Shown piece by piece: positions 20,455 to 33,479 of a DNA stretch of 64,000 bases. The position numbers and the translations under genes are program-made. Origin of the DNA: Urechis unicinctus (taxonomy: Eukaryota > Annelida > Polychaeta > Xenopneusta > Urechidae); the NCBI GenBank assembly GCA_034190875.2, contig CM067356.1, positions 55,812,848 to 55,876,847 on the forward strand, read 5' to 3'. The notes beneath the pieces are model-generated. The model saw only the letters and a program-made list of their open reading frames with translations, did not search any database and was not told the DNA's origin. Positions within the stretch are counted from its first letter, which is position 1, and each line of letters begins with the position of its first letter.

Positions 20455-23401
20455 GCCAAGAGTCCATTCAGTCAACCAACAAGTGATGCAGATTGTAGCT
20501 CTTATTTGTGGAACAAATTATCTATTATTCAACGAGCTGTTAACCAACGCCTATCGTGCGATCATATTTTGCTTCAATCAGTTTTCAATGCTTATCGGTG
20601 TTGACAAGTTTATCTAAAGTGACATTTCTAATCTAATCCCGTTTTGGATATGATATAGAGTTCGGATTAGGTTCTTTAGTTGCTTTACAAGAATATTCAA
20701 TGGCACGATATGTTACCATAGAAACGATTATATGTATTAACGAGACGAAAAATAATTATCTGTCCGACGTCAGGACAAATCGGTGTCAACGTCTTAAAGA
20801 ACGTTCCTTAAATGTGTTTGTAACCGCTATCACATACCATACGCCAATACCCTTCTGTATCACAATAATTGAATAAGGCGGTTGAGAAATCGCATTTGTT
20901 TGCAGTTATCAGCAAATGTTAAGTCACCAGCTGCTGAGGTCGATTAACTAGCAATTGTGCTCGATAGGCAATAGTACTTACCAACAAAACGATTTAAACA
21001 ACACCCTTACGTCAACAGGCGAGTACAGTCATCTAGCAATTGGCTTGTCATATGGAACCAAAGGAGGAAAACAATGCTTGAAAGCATGGAAGTATACATG
21101 GCAGTAACCATACAACGTCACAAAATGTCACGAATCTCGTGATCTGTCGTGACCAGCACAGATCTCCAAGAGCATCAGTTGACTATATCATTCAGTTAAT
21201 CAGCTTCACAAGTTGACGCACAGTCACTTGTTATGTGAGAGCCACGAGAGCAGACAAGCGTCTTATATAGGGTAGCAAATTTTCCGTGCTTCTGTAAGCA
21301 AAGCGGGAAGCTGGCCCAGTTTACCTCAGTGACGTCGCAAACGTGTGTAGAAAAAATGGCGGTCGTTTTTAAAGAGGCAAGAATACCCATTATTTATGCA
21401 CCTAGTTTCTAAATTATCAAACAAACCTGAGACGTGTCAGTTGCACTTTAACACTCGGGTCTAATTGACAGTCTGACATGTACATACATTACCCCAGCGA
21501 GGAATGAAATGGCTATAGCTTAATGGATTGAATTCTAAGTAGCATATAAAAAATTAGAAAGCCTTTGAATAAAATGGGCACTGGGTGTATGTTCATCAGG
21601 TTGCATTTATTAATGAATTGCACCCATCATCGTTAGTGAGTGGTAGGTTTTGTAAGACATTGTGGCTGACGGAATTCGGTTAATGGTGTTGTAATATACC
21701 GCCCCTCCTATTTGACCGCGAAAGAGCAATGACACACATTACATGAGACATTAATTCTAAGATAATTCATCCGTATACATTATTCTTTTGAATGAGTGAT
21801 GCAAGTTAGAGGAATTATTGAGCTTAGTTGTTCAAGTTGGTACGTATTTAAATACATTCACTAAGATATATCCAAATGGGGTTTGCAGATACATTCCAGA
21901 TGTCTGCCGTGATATAACGCATAATGTATTAGCCATATAAACTAAGCACACCATTTGCCTCAATCAAACGACGTCGTTGTCAGTATTATTTTATTCTGGA
22001 GCTGATGTATACATCAGATGTGCAACGTAGATCAAAAGATCCGTTCACACAGCTGAATCGACTTGCACACACTTCCATCACCTCATATCTCGACATCAAA
22101 AAGTTATTCCGTTATCGATTTTATGATAGGGAAAGATCAGGAGTCTCCAGATAAAAGCAAACAGTATATGTGAACAATAATTTTGTGGTTGTATGAATAA
22201 GACACATTTAAGATCACCATTGATAAATGTGACTTACAAATCAGTTGCCATAATCTAACACAACCCGCTTCCCTGTGATATTTGGTATGTGATTTACATC
22301 GGTTCGCTTTAAAACTCAATATATGAGGTGTTAAAGGTCTGGGACGTACGGTAATTGGGTTATCAAGCCATGCCATTGCCAGTCCAGTGAATAAAGTGGG
22401 GTCAATTTAACAATATAGGTCTTCATAATGTCACATTTGGTGAGATTAGTTCACAGTGTTAACAAGGATTGGTAGAATCTATTTGACAGGGCGCTCATTT
22501 TTGCGCATTATTGTTTGGATAATAAAAACGAATACGGTGCACAACCCCCTCGGAACATTAGTTCTTCATTTTTGTCTGATAATACTGGAGTTGATGTAGT
22601 TAATGTCCAATGTATCTCTTCGTTAGTGTATGACATACCTCAGGTGGGGTCTCTGGTACAAGTAATGAATTGATGGGCCTGCTTTATCAATTGATAGAGT
22701 TTACGAAATATATTGCGTTTTATAACTCAGGTATGGGAGAATTCTATAGATAGATATTTATGACGTACATAAAGAAAAAGTCTCAAAGTTTCGAATGTTT
22801 TCCCACAGCCTCTTGGCTGCTGCATCATCTCCCGGAAACTTTCAATCGAATCTAGACAAGACAATAATTGTTGCGAATACAGTCTGTTCTGCTGGTCGTT
22901 TCGGGTAGAGACAGAGTATTAACACGTGCATGCTGAATCCAACGACACTGCTCTTAAAGTGGCATTCTAGGATTATTGCCACTATGTCTGTACTCTTGTA
23001 GGGCATTGATTTCTCTCGCTTCTTTACTGCCAAGCGTCTATTTGACGCCCTAATTGCTATACTTGTATATAAACAAAGGTAATGAAGCACCGAGAAATCA
23101 GGTAATATACTATTTCCATCATATTGCAATCTGTTGTACCGTGTTCTGTGAACAGTGAAAACGACATCTAGAACCGCCAGTTAGCTGAAATTGACAAAAA
23201 GTAGTTGATTTAACAAACATGTTGCTCTATTCTTGTGATAAAAGAGTATGCAATTCAAGCAAGCATCCTTACTTCGCCGACGCTGTTGGTTCTAATAGGT
23301 TCCGATGTTAGTCACAACCGATTAATAAATAATCATTCAAACCTGCAACACACACTTATGGGCTGAGCCTAGTACTTTTTATCTATCACCTCTCTACTAC
23401 C

Positions 23402-23402
<1 letters not shown>
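20455..23402. other. Intergenic, no gene supported
   Basis: Only chance-length ORFs (for example 95 codons on the minus strand at 22842-23129), with no recognisable motif. No obvious repeat was found. A one-off CRE-like site (TGACGTCG) lies near 21330. Confidence 0.5.
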
Positions 23403-23432
<30 letters not shown>

Positions 23433-23490
23433 TTTCTCTCTCTCTCTGTATCTCTCGCTCTGTGTATCTCTCGATTTCTCTCTCTCTTTT
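23403..23490. repeat. (CTGT)n followed by (CT)n simple repeat
   Basis: About seven and a half CTGT units (23403-23432), then CT-rich sequence with TATCTCTC interruptions to about 23490. The 66-codon minus-strand ORF over it (TDRQTDRQ repeats) is an artefact. Confidence 0.9.
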
Positions 23491-25055
23491 AGTGGGGATA
23501 TGAGGCAGAAGTGGCTGTCTTTGTAAAGCTGATGATGGTTTTTCTTGGCAGATGAGCATGTCACAAAAAAATGGAGGTTACACTCCTGTCGCAACATAAG
23601 AAAACATCACACCGGGCAAACATCACAAAGTACTATCATGTGGAGATGTAGATTGAAGCCCATGATTCGTATATGCATAAATTGTCTCTTTATCGAGTAG
23701 CAGATAGCTTAAATTCAACACCTATCACATTCAACAGAAAATGTTTATTGCATTAGCAATGCCGATAAGACATAAAATAGAGTAGTGGCTTCTCTGTGAT
23801 TGAACGGAAGCTGGAAATGTTTTACACGTGGTATTGTGCTGAGTTTGTATGGCATGAGGCGTTCACTAAGCAGACAATCAGTAGGTTTTCAATGGGGATA
23901 CTCCAATAGCTTAGTAATATACACATACATACACAGGTAGGAAGGTAAGAATTTAGTTTTAATTGGATATTGTGCCATTTGCTAGCCATAATCACACATT
24001 GTTCCCTGGTTTAAAAGTTTAGCAACCTCAATATCAATCAATATCTCTCCTAGTTCCGTATTAACTGACATGGTGGATATTGATTTATTAGATAAGACTC
24101 CACTTTGATTGTATCATGCACAGAACTGCTCCCTATTTTCTATTTTGTGACAGATATGACAATAAAGTAAATATTAATTAATTTGTTCGTCAACGGGTTT
24201 TCTGTTGTGATTTAAGTTCGATGTTTTGAGCCGAACATCCGGCTGTAATTAAGTCTGACACGTTCCAGCATCAAAACTGGCACAGAATAATGAGAATAAG
24301 TCGGCCTAAGGTGCAGCGTGTTTGATGTAATCAGGTTAATGGTATAATGTCCACTAGGGGCATTCATCCCATTTAGGAAATCTTCAAATTGCCCCTGCAC
24401 ACCCTCTTTCACCAATTAATCTACTACCCCATCTGGCAAAAATTTGGATTCTGAGCGGAATGCGATTGTAGGTCTCACTTGCGGTGACCTAATGCTTAAA
24501 ATGGCCAGGCAACGAATCCTTCCAGAAATAGTACTGCTAATATTAGTAGCTACCTCTAATGCTATCGTTTGCGCGTAATCAGAGGGGCATGGACAGTTTG
24601 AGATGAGTTTCAAAGTTCTTCTACAATCTAATAGTCACCCATATGAACTGAAAAAAGGCTATTGATTTAATTTCCCGAGTTGTATTGCCTGACACGCATG
24701 TACGGACAAACGCACTCATGGGATTTATCTAAGTGCCATTGCTATGTGCATAAAAAGTCATACTGCACATTGTTAATCGAAATTCTTCCTTTCATGTTGC
24801 ATTAAATATGGTTACCTTGAGTATCAAAAACGCGACGAATGTCTAAATAAAGGGTTTGCCTCGCCCAAACCTCCCACACACGAGCAATTTATACAATAAT
24901 TAATGTGTTTCTGTGGAACCAACAAACACTTCCACGTAAGTTACTTTTACCTTCCCTGCTGACTTGCTTTGTTTGAAGGCCAACTTCGAACTCTCGACAT
25001 TCTGCTTTGCTCATGTCATTGCGTTTGATTAATGTTCTTTGGCACAGATTGACGT
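23491..25055. other. Intergenic, no gene supported
   Basis: Short chance ORFs on the minus strand only (24212-24415, 24416-24613, 24889-25083), with no recognisable domain and no clear repeat. Confidence 0.5.
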
Positions 25056-25803
25056 ATGGATATGGCAGTCTATGATGCGCCAACGATTGGTATAGTAGTT
25101 TACCGACTCAAAAATTTCGACAACACATTCATAAGTTTCCTAATTTCGGGATTAAGGTTGCCATTTATTGACCATGCAAAATGTTCCAGTGAATTTGCAG
25201 GGAACACTGTGTTAAGGTTGAAGTGCAAAAGTGCCACACCAAACCTTAAGCTTTATAAGAAACTCATTACCTGTAAAAGTAAATGGATCTTTTTGATAAA
25301 CAGTACATTTCTCATGTGATACACGCGGTAGAGACAGGATTTCAATATTTTTATCATTATGCATTTGAATTCATCGCCAGCCAGCTGCCAAATTGTATAT
25401 TGCTTGGATAGTGATGGAATGCAAGTAATTGATGAGTATTCACCTCATTCGGTAAGTGTTTCGTTTAACCCTTTTTGCTCTGACCTAGAAGTGATAATGC
25501 AGCTGGGACGATGTAGCATACCATATGGAATTTAATGGTGTGGTCACAAGGATTCAGTATTAAAAGGTTCAAACGATAGTGTGCCACTCAATTTCACTTC
25601 AATGTTATATTATTAAATATATCGTCACTCTTCATCGCAAACACCGCAGTAAACATATCAGTTGGTTGGCCATGCATGCTGTACAAACGGTCCAGTTGTT
25701 ACGGCACTGTATTTCTGCGGCGATTATCTCTCGAGGACTTTAAATGAAGGTTAACAGCGCCAATTAGTACGAGCTGTGCTTTCCATGAGAATTGGTCCTT
25801 GAC
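25056..25803 (+). pseudogene. Possible decayed reading frame of unknown family
   Basis: One plus-strand frame stays unusually open for about 250 codons, with roughly six interruptions where about sixteen would be expected at this composition. It starts with an 87-codon ORF (25056-25319). A 58-codon ORF (25359-25535) follows in the same frame, with protein-like text such as VYCLDSDGMQVIDEYSPHS, and later open stretches include VVTALYFCGDYLSRTL. A GTAAGT donor-like site occurs at about 25450. I recognise no family, and protein-like appearance is weak evidence. It could be an old gene remnant, exons with short introns, or chance. Confidence 0.15.
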
Positions 25804-26568
25804 AATTAACTTCGTAAGTTCGTTATTTCATTTTCCAAAGAAAATGTTACAAAAATACGCATCTGTCTAAAATACATAGCTCACATTACTCGCTTATAGA
25901 AATCTCTTCTAATAAATTTACTTGGAAAAATGTATCCACCTTAATGAATTCAGTCGTACGGAATATAATATCGAGAATATGTGATTGATTTGTTTTAGTC
26001 TTCAACGAACATGTGACGAAGGTTGGACAGATGGTTATTAAATTGCTATAATTAAATTATAAGCTCATGACAATCGAATGGCCTAATAGGAACTAGGTAT
26101 TGTATATCAGTTTTTGAAGAATTTCTGACGAAAGCTCGGATCTTTGAATTACTGATTCATCATTCTCCATACCATATGACATGTCAATATCCACCATAAT
26201 GCCGATTACTAAACCCGGTCGTACCTATTGACCAGTATTTCTCGCATTATGCACAAGGAAACTCATTATAACGGCAACAGACAGTGGCATACATATTCAC
26301 GTTCAGGTACCCACCTCAGTCGGTGGGCTCCAGTAAAATTCTGTTAATGAAATGATTACAAAATAGCGGTTATAGCTCTATATTGTGTTTTTGTTTCGAT
26401 CTGTCTTGTTCTTTTTCCCTACATCTGTCGTCGCTGTGTCTAGAGACATATTACACGCGCGCTCTAAAGCACGTGTATGTAAACTATGTAACACTTCCGA
26501 CATTTCTGGAGGATGGAGGTGGTACATACTCGTCCGTCTTGCTGTAAGAATTTCTATCAAGCCAGATA

Positions 26569-26997
26569 ATGATGAAGTTGATGAACGCACACATGATGAC
26601 AATTAGGCATTACTCACTAAAGGCTGCAACAGGACAAACAAACATTTATGATGAGTGGAACCAGGGTATCGTGAACAATTGCCATGGAAATCTTCACTTA
26701 AATAGAATGCATGGCGCAAATGATGCAATTATCTTTATAAGCGAAAGTTTTCGGCAATATCAAGGATATACTCGTAGTATATTGATATATGTTTTATTGA
26801 TATTTTCCACATGTTCAACGGCAGAAGCATCATTAAAGTCCCTGCGGATATATTTCAACGGGACATTATTATATCTAATTACCATTGTGAGTGATATATT
26901 ATTGTACTGCTGCTGTTCATCAGAAGTTATACTGACATATTGCATTGCATTTAGTGGACCAATATTGTTGCCGGAAATATGTAACTCATACGCATAA
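26569..26997 (+). CDS. Unrecognised 142-codon ORF with hydrophobic C-terminal half
   Basis: ATG at 26569. The first half is polar (NIYDEWNQGIVNNCHGN near residues 25-41). From about residue 89 there are two or three hydrophobic stretches (SILIYVLLIFSTC, TLLYLITIVSDILLYCCC, VILTYCIAFSGPILL) that could be membrane helices. AT-rich DNA readily yields such segments by chance, and fewer than one ORF of this length is expected in the window. It has no paralogue in the duplicated blocks and no family match I recognise. Confidence 0.17.
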   Translation: MMKLMNAHMMTIRHYSLKAATGQTNIYDEWNQGIVNNCHGNLHLNRMHGANDAIIFISESFRQYQGYTRSILIYVLLIFSTCSTAEASLKSLRIYFNGTLLYLITIVSDILLYCCCSSEVILTYCIAFSGPILLPEICNSYA

Positions 26998-28639
26998 TAC
27001 GCGATGCACAAGAATACATTAGAATTCACATAATATAGTTTACATATGACGAGGGTTAAATATACCTTTTATTAATCATAGATTAGTCTCTTATCCAGCA
27101 TTACTTTAAATATTTGCACGTGTTCCCCACAAGTTGTTGGTAAAGAAATGCCTTTCTCCGATTACTGAGCCCAATATAAAGGCATTCAAACGGAAATAAA
27201 ATTGTGCATAGGATGCTGTATGTTAAAAGGAGTGTATCAATGGCATTGAAATGACTTAGTTTACGTTACCCTTAATTTTACAGGTTGTTTTCTGGGAACT
27301 TCTGATGGCGGCAGCTACCGCTAAAGACAAGCTATCTCGCTTGGATAATCCGTTGTATGAACAATATCATTAATGGCTGTCTGCAGCGTGTAAAGATAAC
27401 ATTACCCCGATGCACAATGAATGCTGTACCACGCATAGCCATAGTTACCGTATGGGATAATAATTGTATCAGTTAAGTTAAGGTTCAGTTAAGGATTTTA
27501 TATTTAATAATAATAATAACAAAGCGCATGCTACGACCCCAGTGACTGTTTTCTGTAGGATTCTACTGAGAACATCTTCTGTCTACTGATTGTCAAACAT
27601 TGCAGCAGCTACTGTTAGAGATGGTGACTGGGCTGTTAGACACTGATACCTACATCGTAATAGCCACCCATATATAAGGTTGTCTCAATAGATATATTTG
27701 CTTGTTGTATCTGTACACATTCTTATATATGCAAAACATCCCACGCACCTAGCCTCACATTACAGCATGAGCTGCAAATGAGGATACTAAAGTTGGGCAA
27801 GACACGTACACAATACATCGGGCGTGTTAAGTACGTGGTACAGATTACCAGTTACACCTGATCTAAATGCGTTATGGTGTCTTCATTCAAATAAAGTGAT
27901 TTCATGTCATCGACATTTACTCTCTGCAGGACCTATGTCATAGAATGCTAAATAATTATGATACAAAATAAAATCTCATTTCATAGGCAACGCAAAAAAC
28001 ACATCGATAGATATGCTCGTGTTGTTTTGTTACAACAGTGTAAGTCTGAACATTTCACATAGCTCTTATTGTCTGCCTTGCACCACTGTCGAAGAATAAG
28101 ATGTCCTCTTTATGGTTGCTAAAAATCTGGCTGTGTACAACTTTATATTGAGTAGAGTGTGTGTGATATGTAAATCCTATAAATGACATATTGCTGTTAG
28201 TATATTATACGGCATTCTGGGGATAAAAAATTACATCCTGATGATCATATTATGCGACGTTATGAATCGTGCAAATATGACATATGGTAGACTCTATTAG
28301 AACGATAATACCAGAGCATGATAGCACTTTGTTCGCTTGGTTTCTCAATCCGTTCCCTACACGGTTGCAAACATGTTCGAGTTGCAGGGCTCTTATCAAG
28401 GATGCCGATGACGGTAGATTATAGGTAATTAGATGTTCTTATAAGCCGAATATGGCATTCAACCGAGTCGATAGGGAAGCGCAACAAAAACAATGGTTGT
28501 AGGCATTAATGTACATCATAGGCATTGCCAATCAATAAAACATTCCTTGTCCAATAGTCTGTTATGACATTCACATGGTTATAACACTCAGTCATTGGCT
28601 GCTGAGTTTATATCACATCACTCGCCCTGTTTCCGCATC
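26998..28639. other. Intergenic, nothing recognised
   Basis: No ORF of 60 codons or more apart from the start of the minus-strand frame at 26760-27029, which is antisense to the 142-codon ORF. No repeat or RNA gene identified. A short TAATAATAATAA run is near 27507. Confidence 0.5.
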
Positions 28640-29400
28640 TAGAAATGTTTTCCTTTAAACGTATTTCTCTCCCTCTCTTGTATTACCCTGTGTCCCCCTA
28701 GAGGAGCGACATAATTCTTGTGGGAACTGGCTTTGATTTTTCTTCGGAATAGATACACAATTAAGCCGGGAAATTGCATGCGAGAATTGGTCGCATCAGC
28801 ATATTTGCCTGAATTAAGCATTAAGGCAGTTTAAACCGTAGACGGTTGAAGAAGCATAACATAAACCTCGTAGTTAGTCCCATCTTTGTTATGACAAGAT
28901 GTGATGACGCATCATTTTAGTTTAGCCCTCCTGTCGACAATGGTTACACGCTGTGCATGCGTTGTTGTACTAGGATAGTGTGGTGTAGGAATCATTATGT
29001 TGCACGCGAGTTTTGCTGTTCACAATGTACGTATTACCGATGGTATTCTTGCTGTAGGCGGGTTAAACATTTGTTTTCATACCCATTGAAACCCTGTTGC
29101 AAACGAGCAAGACGACGCCTCATGAGACGCTGTCCCACTTCAGACGCGGTTCTGTACCAGCCAAAACCGCTATTTATGCTTCCTGTCTATGTTATTATAT
29201 ATTATCATTAATAATGCGGTATTCGTGATGGTCATCAAAAGCTTCTGTGCGGATCGCTGTTAACTCGCTGCTGGCGTGACATGAGACTATAAAAATGGCG
29301 TCGTAGAGATTATGTGGATGCTGGTAATTTTGCAAACACAGCAATTTTGCAGAAATGGTGTAGCATAAATCTTTATTACGCAGTGGATCGACACAAAAAC
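28640..29400 (+). repeat. Direct duplication, left copy (pair with 30950-31745)
   Basis: Shared landmarks are TTGcCTGAATTAAGCATT (28806/31193), a CTACGCCTCcATGAGACaCT-like block (29116/31506), CCACTTCAGAC, and a TTAATcATCAATAATaxGGTA block. An 'AAAGxxTCTxxGCxGATxGCTG' block and TGGATGCTGG complete the set. Identity is about 70% by eye. The right copy is preceded by a GCGGAATACACG/CGGAATAGATACAC match. ORFs differ between the copies, so no shared coding sequence is supported. Confidence 0.75.
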
Positions 29401-30949
29401 TTGAATTGATAGCACACACACACATACTTAGACACATTTACACTCATCTGCATTCAATTGCACACTTTAACAAGACATAGCCAGCGAGCTGATCCAATAA
29501 TACTTTTCTCACTGCAATATATTTTCACTTCCAACGGAGCCGAACACCCAGAATGAAGAATGCTGCCATTATAACTGCCATTAGATCAGGCGAGATTTGG
29601 ATAGCGGCTTTCGGGGCATTCAATCATTCAGGAAAACGTTCTGGAGCTCACACGCGGGGCGTGTCTATTGAACAACTGTAATTGACATTATTACGTCATT
29701 ATAGCGTTATCATGACGTCAACATAGTTGTTCCGATCTTTCTGATTACCATTGGAGCTATTTTTATTCATAATTCCAGGGAATCGGAAGTTATGGGCATA
29801 CGGACTTCCGCAACGCAATACCATATAGATTTGGCGTTGCACAACCACCGATCCAGTTTGACGCGCATGCGCAGTGTTGGAGGCTTATGGGATCAATTTT
29901 TCGTCATGCATTTTCTGTTCTTGATGTAATCAATAATTGGTCTGATAATTATTATTTAAGATGTAAGGTAGCAAAATGACTAACTATAATACCCTTGTTG
30001 GAGGAGTAGCTGATAAGCACTGGGTGTTTTGTGTGCATTACGGCCTACTTGGTTATTTTGTGTGATCTAACTCTGAAGCTGTTGACTGGCTTTCTGCTAA
30101 CAACGGGAATTTAACTGTCGTATACCACATTGGTTTTGATACGCGCATGCGTGTTGGCGTTTCAGACATGATCCGTTTTTTTACATCGTTGACCAACTTT
30201 CTCCTTCTCGTGGGCTCAAATAGGCGCCAGTGTTAGTTACAGTTGATTGTACGGTGTTCTTATTGTAATAACATTTATTTGGTAATGCGGCTTCCAAATA
30301 TTTTATTTGTTCCCCGTTTATCCACCATTACCCTCCTCTATTTATCTTCATCTGGCTGGCTCTCCCTCTCTCTTATATGACTAGAGACAGCTGTTGTGTA
30401 TTTCCCCTCAATGCAGATGATGGTATTATGGGCAGAACAAGTGAAGAAGCAACTCACACTGTCACAGCATAATAAAATGTCACGTCAGTGAACCGGCTCT
30501 GGTATGAACAATGCATGTGCAATGTCATTTGTTAAAGTAAACATTGATAAGCATAGCAAGGTCAATTGTATAATGCATAATTACCCGTGGCGGTCACATT
30601 TACGGTACTCTAGTCTAGTGTATATAATAACGCATAACCGAAAGATACGCCCTCACAGAATGCAAACATGATTTGTTCGTTTTCAACAGGCGTAGTGATA
30701 TTTGTAAGACGCGAGTTGTCCAACACCCGATGTTATCAATATTCTGGCATGCGCGAGCAGTACGCTTGCGGCAGTATTATTTGGCTGTTTTGAGGACAGT
30801 CTTGATCACATGCCACAATTTACACTGGCTAATAATAAGATTGAGGGTAAACAGCAATCGAACGCAAGAGTCCTTTCTGCATTAACTAGGGATCATAAAT
30901 ATAAAACACCGGTTTGTCGGAAATTAATTTTATTTCTTCACCAGTTGGT
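29401..30949. other. Spacer between duplicate copies, no gene supported
   Basis: Somewhat less AT-rich near 29540-29900 and 30100-30250. It contains one perfect CRE palindrome (29713-29720) and the phrase GCGCATGCG twice (about 29863 and 30141). The only ORF is 70 codons at 30673-30885, unrecognised. Confidence 0.5.
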
Positions 30950-31745
30950 TTACTGCTTGTGGTTGTTAGGGTGAATCATACGGTCATAAGGCATACTATT
31001 CAATATTGCCATGGAATTTGTCAGGAAAGCTGATCTATACTTCATAATTCTTTGTTTTGTTGTTGCGGAATACACGTAGAATGTCCCTGCCCCCTCAACC
31101 GTCGGCTTGATCGCAGCAACAGGTAAATGGCGGGGAAGTTTCCCGAAGTGTTTTGACTCGTGATGTAACCAACGTCTCTCAGAAGCACATTTGTCTGAAT
31201 TAAGCATTTAGAGCTTCAAATTTTGAGATCTTATTCTTGCCAGGTATTGCACAATGGCTTCATATCAAGTTGCATATGTGTAACAAAACATTATTGGGTA
31301 ACGCATCAGTTAAACTTCGTAACTACCAACATCTTATGGAGCAAGAGATAAAGGTTGTGGATGCTTTTTCTGCGCATTGGTCTTATTGTGGAATTATCGC
31401 ATACGTACTGTTCGTATGAACATTCATATTGCTGCTCAAATCTGGTTAAGCATTAAATATATGTTTTTTAATACCGATTGTTAGCCAGCTGCTAACTAAC
31501 AAGCTACGCCTCCATGAGACACTATTCCACTTCAGACCCAGCTTTGTACATGCCAAATAGTCACTTATGTTACATATGTATTCATTCGCATTTAATCATC
31601 AATAATATGGTAGTCGAGGATATTCTCAAAAGTCTCTACGCCGATTGCTGCTATTGTGCTGCTGGTGCGAAATGAAATAGCTTTGTGGAGATCAGTTGGA
31701 TGCTGGAAAATGTGTGCCATAATCCTAGAATTACGCTGTCCAATT
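30950..31745 (+). repeat. Direct duplication, right copy (pair with 28640-29400)
   Basis: See the left copy for landmarks. It contains a 60-codon ORF (31237-31419) and a minus-strand 85-codon ORF (30950-31207), neither kept in the other copy. Confidence 0.75.
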
Positions 31746-33213
31746 AATAAAATCTTGACAATATTGATTACGACGCACCCTTAATTCACTATTAACCTAA
31801 AAGTGTTAATATAATTTTGTCAAGAATAATTACATCGAGAATGAGAGTATCCTAAATTAAGCACCGGTAGTATTTGTGTCAGCATGGGAATGTCACTATT
31901 TACTGTACTTTAATTAGTATAAGCGTCCATTACTGACACTGATATTTTCTGTAGCCAAACGTGCACTGACGACCCGACGATAAAAGCCGCTAAGAAATAG
32001 GGTTTATATTCCAGGACCTCTGTCATCGTCGCTAGTGAATAGACTGATATCCTGCATGTAACAAACTGTCTGACAAATGCAAGCAAGGAAGAAAATCAGG
32101 GACGGCGCCCAGCAATGGGATGTAGTCAGATGAATATGACATAAGTATCAATGGGACCAGTTAAACATTCCGTCCCTGGCCTTTTGTACTCAAATTGCTA
32201 ATCACAGTAAAACCAATCTCCACGTGAAGTTGTAGTTCGTACAAGTGGACGAACCCTCAAATTTGGATTTACATGACACTATGCACTGTATTTGCGTTCA
32301 TATGTTTTAATTGTTTATGATATATTCAATCTATTCTGGCTGAATGTAAAAGCTAGAGGAGTGTATGAATACTATACGTTTGGAATAAACAGTGGTATTA
32401 TTGCTGTGAGAATGCGTAGCATAACGACATGCTGATCGCAGGTATGGTAGTGTATTCCGTATGTATTTAATGACAGGAACATTCTATGATTAGTTCTTAC
32501 AACATCCCTGCTTTAATGTTTGCACTCGCGGTCATACTAGGGAGTCTCATTTTCTTTAACCAAATATATACCCCGACTATTGAGGAAACGTTAATGCATG
32601 ATGACATATTCTTCTCTACTAAGTGGCTTGGCTGACGCCGTGCATTGCAATCTGTTTGACGGGTAAATATTTGCATAAATGTTCGGTCCACCCTAGTATT
32701 GTAATGTAAGCAGGCAAGAATGATGCAAGTATCATTGGCGCGATCGCTAATTTCCATTGTCCGTCAGATTAGGTGTCCCCGATTCCTTCAAAATATTAAA
32801 ATCGAATCATTTTAGCAACTAGTGACAACGGAACGGACTTAAAGCTGTAAAAGAAGTGCATCGTTTAGACAAACTTTTGTGCCTAATGAACGCTCGAGAC
32901 GACAGGGTTATGGTGTAACAAGACGCAGTTGGACCATGTGTGCGATCAGGAATGATTAATTTATATATTTATAACCAATTTGTGCTGACATTTCTGCACT
33001 GAAACGACAGAAGAAGTGTTCTCACGCTGTGCTGTTATTCTTTGCTGTCTGCCAACATTTTAATTGAATTGCAAAGTTGCAATGAATGACCCGTTATGAG
33101 CCGTTCTATCAAAAAGAAACATGATACGTATGTCATTTTTATGTTTGATTAATCAGATGTTTTGTGATAGGTTGGATTCAGCAGTAAATTAACTTCAAAC
33201 ATGACTAGAATGA
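31746..33213. other. Intergenic, no gene supported
   Basis: One 86-codon minus-strand ORF (32497-32757) without recognisable features. Ends at the sharp left edge of segmental duplication copy B. Confidence 0.5.
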
Positions 33214-33479
33214 ATGGCTTTCATGCTAAGCATGTGTGGCATTTACCTTTCACGACGCAGGCTATCAACACATTGACAACGAAGTACGGGAGGGATTGTG
33301 GAGCTATTCTGTTAGTTTTCTAATGTTCACACACACATACCCTTGCAGACCTTCGCGACACCTCACGCATCCACCTACAAATTCTTCCCAAACTAGTAAT
33401 TATTCCTTTTGCACTAAGGGACGTCTAATGTAATGACACGAACAATCACTCTTCCTGCAACGCTCCGGGAGCTAATTGG

